Source: Alphaproteobacteria bacterium (GTDB lineage: Bacteria; Pseudomonadota; Alphaproteobacteria; Rickettsiales; SXRF01). From it: DNA of 64,000 nucleotides. The position numbers and the translations under genes were made by a program. The number at the start of each line of letters is the position of its first letter. Position 1 is the stretch's first letter. Of this stretch, positions 7,966 to 16,088 are shown one piece after another. The notes beneath the pieces were generated by a model. The model was not told the origin of the DNA. It searched no databases and saw only the letters and a program-made list of their open reading frames with translations. The DNA lies in contig JANYES010000022.1 of NCBI GenBank assembly GCA_025362975.1, positions 39,699-103,698 of the forward strand, given 5' to 3'.

Positions 7966-9838
7966 TAAAATAGCCGAAGATCTGTTGTACGAAGTATTCG
8001 GACGCCCTTGGCGATAGATGGTCGTTGTCGAAGTAGGCGAGGTCTTCGGGCTCGTCGCCGAGGCGGGTCAGGCAGCCTTCGGCGTTGCACAGCGTGTCAT
8101 AAGCGGAGATGTAATCGATGTCTAAATCATGGGCGAGTTGGCGCATTTGCTGGTCGCCGATGGCAGGGTCTACGTCTAACCCGTAGCGCATGTGATCGGG
8201 CACGCGGTGGAGTGGGTCGGATTCCCAGAAATGCAGTAACGCGATGGATAAAGCCTCACGCCAGATCGGGCCTTTGCCGATAAGCACGATATGGGGGACG
8301 GAGATTTTTTTGAGCGCCGTGACGGTGTTGATAAGCTTGTCAGCGTGGTAGCCGTACAGCCCGTCCCACCGGGCGGCGAGGACGACGCAGTCGGGATGGG
8401 TGAGGGTAATCTTTTGCAGTGTTTTAGAGTTGCTGGCGCGGCAGCCGCGATTGGCGGGGGCTTGGAAATCCATGATCGGCGGACAGCTTGGGGAGGTGTA
8501 TTGGGACAGGGCGAAACCATGCTCGGTGGCCATTTTCTTAAAGCCGGGATAGAGCGAAGCGGCATGCGAATCGCCCCATAGCACGATGGAAGGATGCGTT
8601 GAGCTGTCGGTGCATTCGTCAGAAAAATCGCGTTTTTGCAGCAGATGTCCGTTGAGGTAACACCGGTCTGTGCGCCAGTGCTCGCCGGGGTCTATGTGAA
8701 GGCTCACGAGTTGGCGCAGCATGACCGGATAGCGCTGCGGCACGCCGTTTTCATGGTAGATAAGCAAACCGCTGCATCCGGCGATGGCCATCAGCGCGCA
8801 TAGGATAAGCGCGGTGCGGGCGGAGGGGCGGCTTCGGATCGGGGTTTCGATGTAGCGGTAGGTGAGCCATGCGAGGGCGAGGCTGAGCATCAGCGCTGCG
8901 GAATTCCAGAGTGGGTTTTGCGGTTCAAAGCGGTAGATGCGCAGGAACGATAGCAGCGGCCAGTGCCACAGATAGAGCGGATAGCTGATGAGGCCGATGG
9001 CGACCATGAGCGGGTGCGACAGCAGGGTACGGTTGATGCAGGCGTTGGGACCGGCCGCGATCAGCGCGAGTGTACCCCAGACGGGGATGACGGCCATCCA
9101 ACCGGGGTAAAAACCGTTTTGCGGCAGGGTGAAACTGCCGATGATAATGCAGGCAAGGCCTGCGACGGACAGGGCATGATCGGCGCGTGAGGCGGTGGCA
9201 CCTTCGCTCATCAGGCGCGACAGCAGCGCGCCCAGCAGCAATTCCCAGAAGCGCGTGTAGGGCAGGAAGAAGGCGGTGGCGGTAGTCGGGCTATCGAGGT
9301 TGGCGAAATAAGAGGCGATGATGACGGCAAGCAGGCATGAATTCAGCCAGCGCCACCAGCGTTTTGCGAGCATGATGGCGACGGGGAACAGCAGGTAGAA
9401 CTGCTCTTCGATGCCGAGGCTCCACAGATGCAGCAGGGGTTTACTGTCGGCGCCGTAGTCGAAATAGCCGTTTTCATGCAAGGAGACGAAGTTGGAGGAA
9501 AACCCGGCACCGGCGGCGATGTAGATGCCCAGCCGCATGTAGTCTTCGGGCACCAGCAGCAGCCAGCCGAGCGCGAAACAGGACGGCAGCACGACCAGCA
9601 AGGCGGGGAAAATGCGGCGTATGCGGCGGGCGTAGAACTCGCGCAAGGACAACGTGCCAGCGGCGCAGCTATCCATGACGATGGTGCCGATGAGGTAGCC
9701 GGAGATGACGAAGAAGACATCGACGCCGATGAAGCCGCTGCCGACCCATTGGGGGAAGGCGTGGTAGAATAATACGCCGAGCACGGCGAGTGCTCGCAGC
9801 CCGTCGATATCGGCGCGATAGGCAGGGCGGGTGAGCAT
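7958..9838 (-). CDS. Acyltransferase family 3 protein with C-terminal SGNH domain
   Basis: This is a polytopic inner-membrane O-acyltransferase of the OafA/YrhL type, which typically acetylates surface polysaccharide or peptidoglycan sugars. The 626 residues start with the family signature YRADIDGLRALAVLGVLFYHA and GVDVFFVISGYLIG. About ten membrane helices run to roughly residue 365. A periplasmic SGNH esterase-like domain follows: VLWGDSHAASLYPGF carries the catalytic Gly-Asp-Ser near residue 420, and DNDHLSPRASEYF carries the Asp-x-x-His near 610. The acceptor is unknown. It stands alone between mrp and hpd. Confidence 0.9.
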   Translation of the reverse strand: MLTRPAYRADIDGLRALAVLGVLFYHAFPQWVGSGFIGVDVFFVISGYLIGTIVMDSCAAGTLSLREFYARRIRRIFPALLVVLPSCFALGWLLLVPEDYMRLGIYIAAGAGFSSNFVSLHENGYFDYGADSKPLLHLWSLGIEEQFYLLFPVAIMLAKRWWRWLNSCLLAVIIASYFANLDSPTTATAFFLPYTRFWELLLGALLSRLMSEGATASRADHALSVAGLACIIIGSFTLPQNGFYPGWMAVIPVWGTLALIAAGPNACINRTLLSHPLMVAIGLISYPLYLWHWPLLSFLRIYRFEPQNPLWNSAALMLSLALAWLTYRYIETPIRSRPSARTALILCALMAIAGCSGLLIYHENGVPQRYPVMLRQLVSLHIDPGEHWRTDRCYLNGHLLQKRDFSDECTDSSTHPSIVLWGDSHAASLYPGFKKMATEHGFALSQYTSPSCPPIMDFQAPANRGCRASNSKTLQKITLTHPDCVVLAARWDGLYGYHADKLINTVTALKKISVPHIVLIGKGPIWREALSIALLHFWESDPLHRVPDHMRYGLDVDPAIGDQQMRQLAHDLDIDYISAYDTLCNAEGCLTRLGDEPEDLAYFDNDHLSPRASEYFVQQIFGYFIK

Positions 9839-9905
9839 CAGCGGGTCATGGCAGGAATTTTCATACGTTCATTATCAGAAAAAACGTTGTTTCCCAATGG
9901 TTTCG

Positions 9906-10988
9906 TTAGTTTTTCAGCACGCCCCGGCGGACTTGGTCTTCTTCGATGGAAACGAAGAGCGCGCGGAAATTGCCCTCGCCGAAACCCTCGTCGCCTTTGC
10001 GCTGGATGATCTCGTAAAAGATCGGGCCGATGACGGTGGCGGTGAAAATTTGCAGGAGGATACCGCCATCGTGCTTGCCGGGAGCGGATTCGGGGGCGCC
10101 GTCGATCAGGATACCGTTTTTCTTGAGGCGGTCGATGTTTTCGCCGTGGCCGGTGAGACGTCCTTCGATCTGCTCGTAATAGGTGTTCAGCGGTGGTTCC
10201 ATGAAGCGGATGGATTTGGTTTTGAGGGTTTCGACGGTGTGGTAAATGTCGTCGGTCGACATGGCGATGTGCTGTATGCCTTCGCCTTTGTACTCGCGCA
10301 GATATTCCTCGATCTGGGATTTATCGTCGCTGGATTCGTTGATGGGGATGCGGATTTTGCCGCAGGGACTGGTCATGGCCTTGGATTTTAGGCCGGTGAG
10401 CTTGCCTTCGATATCGAAATAGCGGATTTCGCGGAAGTTGAAGAGCTTTTCGTAGAACCCTGCCCATTCGTCCATTTTGCCGCGGTAGACGTTGTGGGTC
10501 AAATGGTCGATGGTGGTGAGGCCGACGCCTCTGGGGTGCTGGTCGACGCCGGGAAGCGGGATGAAATCCACGTCGTAAATCGATTGCTTGCCGTAGCGGT
10601 CGACGAGGTAGAGCAGGCTGCCGCCGATGCCTTTGATGGCGGGGATGTGCAGCTCCATCGGGCCGACTTGCGATTCGATGATTTCAGCGCCGAGCGAACG
10701 GGCGCGCTCGATGGCGGCGTGAGCGTCGCGCACGCGGAAGGCCATTGCGTTCGCCGAGGGGCCGTGGGAGTTGAAAAAGCCTTCGGCTTGGCTGGATTTT
10801 TCGGCGTTGAGGATGAAGTTGACCTCGCCCTGACGCCACAGGTGGACGTTTTTGGAGCGGTGTTTGGCGATTTTGCTGAAGCCGAGCTGGGTGAAAAGCT
10901 GTTCGAGGGGGGCTGGGTCGGCGCTCACGTATTCGACGAATTCGAAGCCGTCCGTGCCCATCGGGTTGATATCTGATTCCTGAGTCAT
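9906..10988 (-). CDS. hpd: 4-hydroxyphenylpyruvate dioxygenase
   Basis: This non-haem iron enzyme converts 4-hydroxyphenylpyruvate to homogentisate in tyrosine catabolism. The 360 residues form two vicinal-oxygen-chelate domains. Expected iron ligands are all present: H162 (TIDHLTHNV), H240 (GIQHIAMS) and E326 (IFYEIIQR). The C-terminal [18 protein letters not shown] is the usual gate-helix region. It lies about 0.8 kb from phhA in opposite orientation. The 5' region to 11278 is AT-rich, but I could not fix a promoter for it. Confidence 0.96.
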   Translation of the reverse strand: MTQESDINPMGTDGFEFVEYVSADPAPLEQLFTQLGFSKIAKHRSKNVHLWRQGEVNFILNAEKSSQAEGFFNSHGPSANAMAFRVRDAHAAIERARSLGAEIIESQVGPMELHIPAIKGIGGSLLYLVDRYGKQSIYDVDFIPLPGVDQHPRGVGLTTIDHLTHNVYRGKMDEWAGFYEKLFNFREIRYFDIEGKLTGLKSKAMTSPCGKIRIPINESSDDKSQIEEYLREYKGEGIQHIAMSTDDIYHTVETLKTKSIRFMEPPLNTYYEQIEGRLTGHGENIDRLKKNGILIDGAPESAPGKHDGGILLQIFTATVIGPIFYEIIQRKGDEGFGEGNFRALFVSIEEDQVRRGVLKN

Positions 10989-11278
10989 GGGGTGATGGCC
11001 TTTGGTTGGTTTTGGGTCATGTACCAGCTATCTGCCGACGTGAGCAGCTTGTCAACTGCTGCGGGATGCGAGGTTGCGGGTTTGGTCAAGTCGGGGGCGG
11101 TTGGGAACCGTTTGTTTTTAGTATAAAGGTAGGTATTTCATTTGGATAGTAGATATGGTTGGCGAATGGGCGCGTTTTCTTGGCTTCTCTTGACATTTCT
11201 TGACATTTTACTATCCGATCATTTGTATTGATTGAATTATATGTGGCATGCGGATGGGCCGGAAGATTGATTTTTTGA

Positions 11279-11728
11279 CTAGAGATCTTTGGTGAAATGA
11301 TAGCCGAGGATTTTGTAGCCTTCGCGGTGATAAAACCGGTGTGCCTTGTGGGCGGTGGTGTAGCTGTCGAGCACGGCGAGTTCGCAGCCTTCTTTTTTGC
11401 CGATTGCTTCCACCCATGCCACCAATTGGCTGCCGATGCCCTTGCTGCGCTGGCTGCCCAGCACTACGGCGTTATCGAGGTCGATGTTGCGCCCGCACCA
11501 GAAGCGCATGCCGATCCAGAAACCTAAAGCTCCGAGCATCTTTTTGCCCTCAAACACCCCGGCGCAGCGATAGCCTCTGGCGCGCATTTCCTTGAGCCTT
11601 TTGGTGAACTGGGCTTTGGGCATGTCCTTGTTGAGCTGGGCGATGAGCGGGTAGAGCGCGGCCCAGTCGGCGGCGCTCTTAAGCTCCCGTATCGTAACGG
11701 GGGAAGTGGATTTTTTTGTGCCTTTCAT
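11279..11728 (-). CDS. GNAT-family N-acetyltransferase
   Basis: This 149-residue protein is a single acetyltransferase domain. VTIRELKSAADWAALYPLIAQL forms the N-terminal strand and helix, AVVLGSQRSKGIGSQLVAWVEAIGKKEG is the acetyl-CoA binding loop and helix, and AHRFYHREGYKILGYHF is the C-terminal strand pair. It is divergent from phhA, with start codons only about 45 bases apart, so the two may share control. The substrate is unknown. Confidence 0.88.
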   Translation of the reverse strand: MKGTKKSTSPVTIRELKSAADWAALYPLIAQLNKDMPKAQFTKRLKEMRARGYRCAGVFEGKKMLGALGFWIGMRFWCGRNIDLDNAVVLGSQRSKGIGSQLVAWVEAIGKKEGCELAVLDSYTTAHKAHRFYHREGYKILGYHFTKDL

Positions 11729-11745
11729 GGGCGATATGCTATACT
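11716..11745 (+). promoter_or_regulatory. Predicted promoter of phhA
   Basis: A TTGTGC (-35-like) at 11716-11721 and a TATACT (-10) at 11740-11745 are 18 bases apart. The -10 lies in GCTATACT, a form also seen before the genes at 21709 and 41331. The phhA start codon follows 28 bases downstream, with AGGAG at 11764-11768. The -10 is a good match and the -35 is weak. Confidence 0.5.
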
Positions 11746-11773
11746 AATTAAGTGAACAAGTTTAGGAGTGGTT

Positions 11774-12616
11774 ATGACGTTACGCGCTGACACGCATCCG
11801 CCTGACATGCGCGCGGATTATACGTTCGATTTCGATCCGGCGCAATATACCGCGCAAGAGCATGCGACGTGGAAATTTCTCGCCGACCGCCAGAACCCGC
11901 TGCTGAGGAACCGGGCGTGCAAGGAATATTTGCAAGCGCTTGATAAACTTAACATCGTGACCGGTGCGGGCGGGATTCCAGACATACGCCGGGTGAGCGA
12001 TATGCTGGAAAAAACCACGAAGTGGAAGATCGTGGCCGTGCCGGGGCTGATTCCCGGCAGCGTGTTTTTAGAGCATTTGTCCAAACGCCAGTTTCCTGTG
12101 ACGTGGTGGATTCGTGGGGAAGACCAGATCGATTATTTGAAAGAACCCGATATTTTCCATGATCTGTTTGGGCATGTGCCGTTGCTGTCTAACCCCATTT
12201 TTGCCGATTATATGCAGCAATTCGGGCTGGGGGCGATGAAGGCGCGCGGGCTGAAATCGACCAAGCTGATTACGCGACTATACTGGTTTACGGTGGAGTT
12301 CGGGCTGATTAAAACCGAGGACGGGTTGCGGATTTTCGGCTCGGGTATCGTGTCGTCGGCCAAGGAATCGGTATATGCGCTGGATAGCACCGTGCCCAAC
12401 CGTATCGAGTTCGATTTGATCCGCATGATGCGCACCAACTATCGCTATGACGATTTGCAGCGCAGCTATTTTGTCATCGACAGCTTCGAGCAATTGTTCG
12501 AACAGACCAGGCCGGATTTTACCGATTATTATTCGCAGGTGAAGGCGCTGCCGGAGCTGGGAGAATCGGAATTGCTGCCGACGGACCGTATCATCACACG
12601 TGGGGATGGCAACTGA
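11774..12616 (+). CDS. phhA: Phenylalanine 4-monooxygenase
   Basis: This iron- and pterin-dependent hydroxylase makes tyrosine from phenylalanine and feeds the homogentisate pathway. The 280-residue length fits the monomeric bacterial catalytic-domain form, with no regulatory ACT domain. Iron ligands are H129 and H134 (DIFHDLFGHVPLL) and E175 (YWFTVEFGLIK). I chose the ATG at 11774, five bases after AGGAG; an in-frame GTG lies six bases earlier. No pterin-recycling gene (phhB) is visible nearby, so the cofactor must be supplied from elsewhere. Confidence 0.95.
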   Translation: MTLRADTHPPDMRADYTFDFDPAQYTAQEHATWKFLADRQNPLLRNRACKEYLQALDKLNIVTGAGGIPDIRRVSDMLEKTTKWKIVAVPGLIPGSVFLEHLSKRQFPVTWWIRGEDQIDYLKEPDIFHDLFGHVPLLSNPIFADYMQQFGLGAMKARGLKSTKLITRLYWFTVEFGLIKTEDGLRIFGSGIVSSAKESVYALDSTVPNRIEFDLIRMMRTNYRYDDLQRSYFVIDSFEQLFEQTRPDFTDYYSQVKALPELGESELLPTDRIITRGDGN

Positions 12617-12731
12617 ACCGTGTACCGCGCCATCGATAAGGAAACGCGGTCGGGAGAGCTCACCTCGCGGCCAAGCTGACCCGTAATACTCCACGATATT
12701 AACGAACGAATGAATCCAGCGGCTTACCGCG

Positions 12732-12748
12732 TTGGCCTGTCTTTTGCA
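12732..12748 (+). promoter_or_regulatory. Sigma-54-type promoter candidate
   Basis: TTGGC-CTG-TCTT-TTGCA matches the sigma-54 layout TTGGCACG-N4-TTGCA with exact spacing. The invariant GG is at 12734-12735 and GC at 12746-12747, ten bases between. The next start codon (12789) is about 40 bases downstream, which suits a transcription start near 12758. No enhancer-binding site was identified. Confidence 0.5.
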
Positions 12749-12788
12749 TAAGCGCTCGGCACTCGTTTGTTAATCATCAGGAGTTTTT

Positions 12789-13097
12789 ATGAACCTTAAC
12801 ACCCTGTCATCGCTTGCCGCTGGCAGTACAATCTACACCAGCCAGGCCAGTAACGCGCAGGCGCAGGCAACCAATGCACAGTCCAGCTTCGTCCAGTCCC
12901 TGACCAGGGTCCAGACCGGCCTGCCGCAGACATTGCTTACGCAGGCGAAGCAACATGCCACCGCTAGCGTACAAGCCACGCAGGCCGCTACGTCTGCGCT
13001 TGGCGGCAACACCGCGCTGAGTGATGGCATTACCAACGCCGCCACCGGCAGTTCCGATGTGAACGGCCTTGGCGCATTACTCGATATCCAAATTTGA
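12789..13097 (+). CDS. Small Ala/Thr/Gln/Ser-rich protein of unknown function
   Basis: This 102-residue protein has no domain I recognise. It is almost free of charged residues and rich in Ala, Thr, Ser and Gln (SQASNAQAQATNAQSSF, QATQAATSALGGNTALSDG). It has no signal peptide or membrane helix. Such composition resembles exported structural or filament-associated proteins, but this is only an impression. It has CAGGAG before the ATG and sits behind a sigma-54-like promoter, which in alphaproteobacteria often means flagellar or developmental control; motAB lie at 35 kb. A real gene is likely because of promoter, ribosome-binding site and spacing. Confidence 0.6.
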   Translation: MNLNTLSSLAAGSTIYTSQASNAQAQATNAQSSFVQSLTRVQTGLPQTLLTQAKQHATASVQATQAATSALGGNTALSDGITNAATGSSDVNGLGALLDIQI

Positions 13098-13151
13098 TTT
13101 TTGCCGCAGCAGGATGTTCATCCCTTCGGGGGTGCGTCCTGCCGGCGGTTT

Positions 13152-14375
13152 TTATTTGCCGGGAACGACGGCTTTTTCTTTGAACGGCAATGAGGGCAAT
13201 GAGCCCCCGGCGAGGGCGATGCCGGATTGGGCCAGCGCATCCCTTGCCTGCGCGCGGGCGATGTCCAGCGGCTCTTTTTTTTCTTCTTTTTGTGGCGATT
13301 GTTCTTTTGCGGGTTCGAGCGGCGGCAGCCATTCGCTGCCTTGGTAGCCGACCATCACGGCAGTGGCGATTTTATGCACGTAGGTTTTTCGGGCTTCCGG
13401 CAGCAGCAGCTTGAGCTGTTCCTCGGCGATGGCGGAGAGCGGGACTTCCTTGTCGTCGATGGTGACGGTTTTGTAACCAGCGGCGCTGAGGCCCGTGGTG
13501 ACGCTCGAGGGCACGGTCTGGATGGCGTAGAATTCTTTTTTCCGGACAGGGGTGGACATGGCCTGTTCGAATTCGGTTTTCAGAGATTTAGTGTAGGCGC
13601 TGTCGCCTTCCAGCGCGCCGGAATAGGCGTTGACGATAACGTGATGGCCTTTGTACTGCTGGAAGCTGTCCTCGGTGTCGCCTTTCATGAAGGGCACGTT
13701 GTCCTGCCCGCTTTGGGTAAAGCCTTTCAGGCCTTTGACGAGTTTGGATTCGATGGCTTTGGCGTCTTTATGAATGGGGCTTTCGGGCGGGTAGGATTTG
13801 GCGACGCTGGCAAGGGCCGCATGCATGTGGGCGTTGGTGGTGTAGTAGATGATAGAGGCTGGCATTTCTTTGGATTGCGGGGTGGTGAGGATAAGCCCGT
13901 CGGAGCCCTGGCTGGTGGCGAGGGCATTGACCGAGCGGGCGACCAGCGTGTGGAATGCTTTGGGGTTCTCTTCGGAAATGACCATCAGCTTGTCGCGGTC
14001 GGGGAGGTCGGCGACGGTGACGCGGTAGCGCGAGGCGACCCATGCCGCACCGGCGGAGGATTCAAGGATGACCTCGTCGGGGTTGGCCTGGCCAAAGGGC
14101 TTGATGGTGCCGTCTTCGTTCTGGTTCTGGTAGGTGTGGCTGAGCCATGACTGCACGGCTGTGAGGTAGCGCTGCTTATCCTCTTTAGACGTCCTGAGAT
14201 CTTCGGCGGCGGCGAGAATGGCCAACGGGGCGGTGTAATCCCAGTAAAACGCGTTGGCGCGCTTGGGCTGGAAGCTGCCTTTGCGGTCGCCGTTTTTCAC
14301 TTGCCGGTCAAGTAACGCGCCGACTAGCGTGGTGAGGTCTTTGCGTCCTTCGTCGCTGGTGACTAATCCCGGCAT
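13152..14375 (-). CDS. Unknown 407-residue protein, probably helical
   Basis: No family is recognised. There is no signal peptide or membrane segment. The protein looks mostly alpha-helical with aromatic-rich motifs (ANAFYWDYTAPLAILAAAEDL, VQSWLSHTYQNQNEDGT, SSAGAAWVASRYRV). This spacing recalls alpha/alpha-toroid enzymes, but no catalytic pair is evident. The last 60 residues are a Pro/Glu/Lys-rich linker (LEPAKEQSPQKEEKKEP) plus a short tail. It is convergent with the small gene at 12789. Codon use resembles the surrounding core genes. Confidence 0.75.
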   Translation of the reverse strand: MPGLVTSDEGRKDLTTLVGALLDRQVKNGDRKGSFQPKRANAFYWDYTAPLAILAAAEDLRTSKEDKQRYLTAVQSWLSHTYQNQNEDGTIKPFGQANPDEVILESSAGAAWVASRYRVTVADLPDRDKLMVISEENPKAFHTLVARSVNALATSQGSDGLILTTPQSKEMPASIIYYTTNAHMHAALASVAKSYPPESPIHKDAKAIESKLVKGLKGFTQSGQDNVPFMKGDTEDSFQQYKGHHVIVNAYSGALEGDSAYTKSLKTEFEQAMSTPVRKKEFYAIQTVPSSVTTGLSAAGYKTVTIDDKEVPLSAIAEEQLKLLLPEARKTYVHKIATAVMVGYQGSEWLPPLEPAKEQSPQKEEKKEPLDIARAQARDALAQSGIALAGGSLPSLPFKEKAVVPGK

Positions 14376-14463
14376 GGTTTTCCCCGGATGAGGTTTCAGG
14401 ATATCATCGGTTAATTAATAAGCAATTTAATTAACCAAGCGCCGCCTCTGGCCGATTTTGGCT

Positions 14464-15062
14464 TTAGTTCGTTTTGCCAGCGGGTTGAGGTTCGAGGTTC
14501 TGGGAAACGATGCGCGGGCGGTCGTCGCTGTAGATGATGTAGACACGGCTGCCGACATGGATGGACGCATCCGGCGACTGCACGGCCGAGACGATGTCGG
14601 TTCTGGTGGACATGTCGGTGTTGACCATGCTCTGCTCGACGGTTTGTGTACCGTTGTTCTGGATTTTCTTTGAAATGGTGTGGTATTCGGCGAGGTTTTT
14701 CTTGTCGATCTTGACGAGATATTCAGTGCCTTCCTGCGTGCCCAGCGCATCTATCGGCGATAGCACCCGCGACGGCACCGATCAGCGCCCCGCCGATAGC
14801 TGCCGCAGCGCTGCCGCCGCCATTGCCGATCTGCGCGCCTAGCACGCCGCCCGCGACGCCGCCAGCAAGGCCGCCGGTGGTGTTGTCTTGCAATTTGTCG
14901 TGTTCCTTAATGGTCACGCCGCGTGCTGAAATGACGGTGCCTTCCAGCACTTTGCCGGGGTGTGGAACCCGAGGTATAGACGTTGGAATCCATCTTTTTT
15001 GCGCAGCCTGCCGTCATGGAGATCAGCAGCAGGAAACTGGCGTGGCGCATGAATTGTTTCAT
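14464..15062 (-). pseudogene. SlyB-like glycine-zipper outer-membrane lipoprotein, two frameshifts
   Basis: Three overlapping reading frames add up to one SlyB/Pcp-like lipoprotein. The first frame starts at ATG 15062 with a lipoprotein signal (LLLISMTAGC, C20). The second supplies VLEGTVISARGVTIKE and the glycine-zipper helices GGLAGGVAGGVLGAQIGNG and AAIGGALIGAVAGAIA. The third supplies EYLVKIDKKNLAEYH to SRVYIIYSDDRPRIV, the usual C-terminal part. The first break lies in a CCCC run near 14960: removing one C restores TPGKVLEG. The second is near 14757, between AGAIAD and DALGTQEG. Either the gene is decaying or the assembly has indels. SlyB-like proteins stabilise the outer membrane. Confidence 0.7.
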
Positions 15063-15334
15063 ATAATAACCATCTATTCTGGATACAGTATTTCGTATCC
15101 TGTTGTCATCCATGTGAGCAATACGTGACCTGTAAGTGCAAGTCAATAGTTAATGACGATTAACACCTTGTTGCCCGATAGTCTGAATAATGCTATGGTT
15201 TGCGGGTTTTCGATTTGTGTTCTGCAGGACCTTACGTTCCTAATGGACGCGGCTGCAGGACAGGTGAAAACCCTGTTCTTTCCCTTACCCGCCCTTCCTT
15301 GATGCACTGCACAGGATGGGCTCGGAGTTCTCCA

Positions 15335-15865
15335 ATGATCCGCAACGTGATCGCCGAAATCAGCGTCGTCCAGTTCACCAAGACCCGCCGGAGCCACAAC
15401 CACGGCAACGGTCGGCCCTTCATGTCCGCGTTCCACGACGTGCTGGAGCAGATCGAGGAGCAGATCCAGGTCGAGCCGGTGTCCGTCTTCACCAAGCTGG
15501 TGAAGTTCGACTCCGTGGCCTGGTTCGCCAACCGCGTGACCGAGGGACTGCTCTTCCGCCGCCCCTACCCCGGTTTCCAAGGCCCGATCGCCTACGGTCG
15601 CTACGCGCACCTGGGCCTCGAACGCTCCTGGGAGCTGGAAGAAGGCCAGAACGGCCAGCTGTTCACCCGTAACGACGGGCGCAGCTGGATGGCGTTCAGC
15701 AACGAGGACGTCAAGTCCTTGCGCTGGGTGTCGTCGAAGTCGCACTGTGTCGTGACCGCGACGAAGGTCACGGACGACCTGTGGGAGATGGAGTTCATCC
15801 CCACGAAGCACAACCCCGAGTACCGGGGCCGCTACTACACCTTGTGGGCCGACGCGCAAGCGTAG
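15335..15865 (+). CDS. Unknown 176-residue protein with foreign codon use
   Basis: No family is recognised. The ATG at 15335 is seven bases after GGAG and gives 176 residues starting MIRNVIAEISVVQF. The protein is mixed alpha/beta with many aromatic and charged residues, no signal peptide and no membrane helix (e.g. YAHLGLERSWELEEGQ, MEFIPTKHNPEYRGRYY). Codons are almost all C- or G-ending (GAC, GAG, GTC, CTG, TTC, TAC), whereas neighbours use GAT, GGG, TTT and TTG freely. This points to recent acquisition from a high-GC source, possibly a phage. The frame stays open upstream to 15200, but that part lacks the codon bias. Confidence 0.6.
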   Translation: MIRNVIAEISVVQFTKTRRSHNHGNGRPFMSAFHDVLEQIEEQIQVEPVSVFTKLVKFDSVAWFANRVTEGLLFRRPYPGFQGPIAYGRYAHLGLERSWELEEGQNGQLFTRNDGRSWMAFSNEDVKSLRWVSSKSHCVVTATKVTDDLWEMEFIPTKHNPEYRGRYYTLWADAQA

Positions 15866-15882
15866 CCCACAGGCAATCAGGC

Positions 15883-15927
15883 GGTGACAAGGGGGGAAAC
15901 CCTTTTGTCACCGGCCGGGTTGTCACC
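15883..15927 (+). repeat. GGTGACAA inverted-repeat trio, possible terminator
   Basis: GGTGACAA at 15883-15890 is followed by two inverted copies, TTGTCACC at 15905-15912 and 15920-15927. The first pair, with the adjoining GGG/CCC, makes a GC-rich hairpin 18 bases after the stop of the foreign-looking gene. The second inverted copy gives an alternative pairing. There is no U-run, so this may be a terminator relic or a boundary of the acquired segment. Confidence 0.4.
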
Positions 15928-15934
15928 CCCCCAT

Positions 15935-16021
15935 TCAAGAAGCAACAACCCGCTGGATGATGCCCGCGCCTCGGCGCTGGCGCTGCTGATGGTCGAGCGT
16001 AAACTCGGCCTGCGCGTGTAA
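15935..16021 (+). other. Possible 3' remnant of a lost gene
   Basis: One frame from about 15935 to the TAA at 16019-16021 reads LDDARASALALLMVERKLGLRV, which looks like a real protein C-terminus with codon use like the core genes. It has no plausible start because the segment with foreign codon use lies directly upstream. The original gene may have been cut by that insertion. The family cannot be named. Confidence 0.25.
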
Positions 16022-16088
16022 TGTTCATGTGATGTAAAGAAAGAGGAGCACAAGCTCCCCTTTCGCCGTTTTAGGGTAGTTTTCGATC

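Noticed and set aside
11185..11278. Direct repeat of TTGACATTTC and a possible outward promoter near 11191-11215
   Set aside because: No convincing -10 and no product downstream except antisense to the acetyltransferase gene; no small RNA structure seen.
15143..15859. Long open frame on the minus strand opposite the foreign-looking gene
   Set aside because: It is the mirror of a strongly G/C-ending coding frame; such genes create antisense open frames. It has no ribosome-binding site and an unlikely composition.
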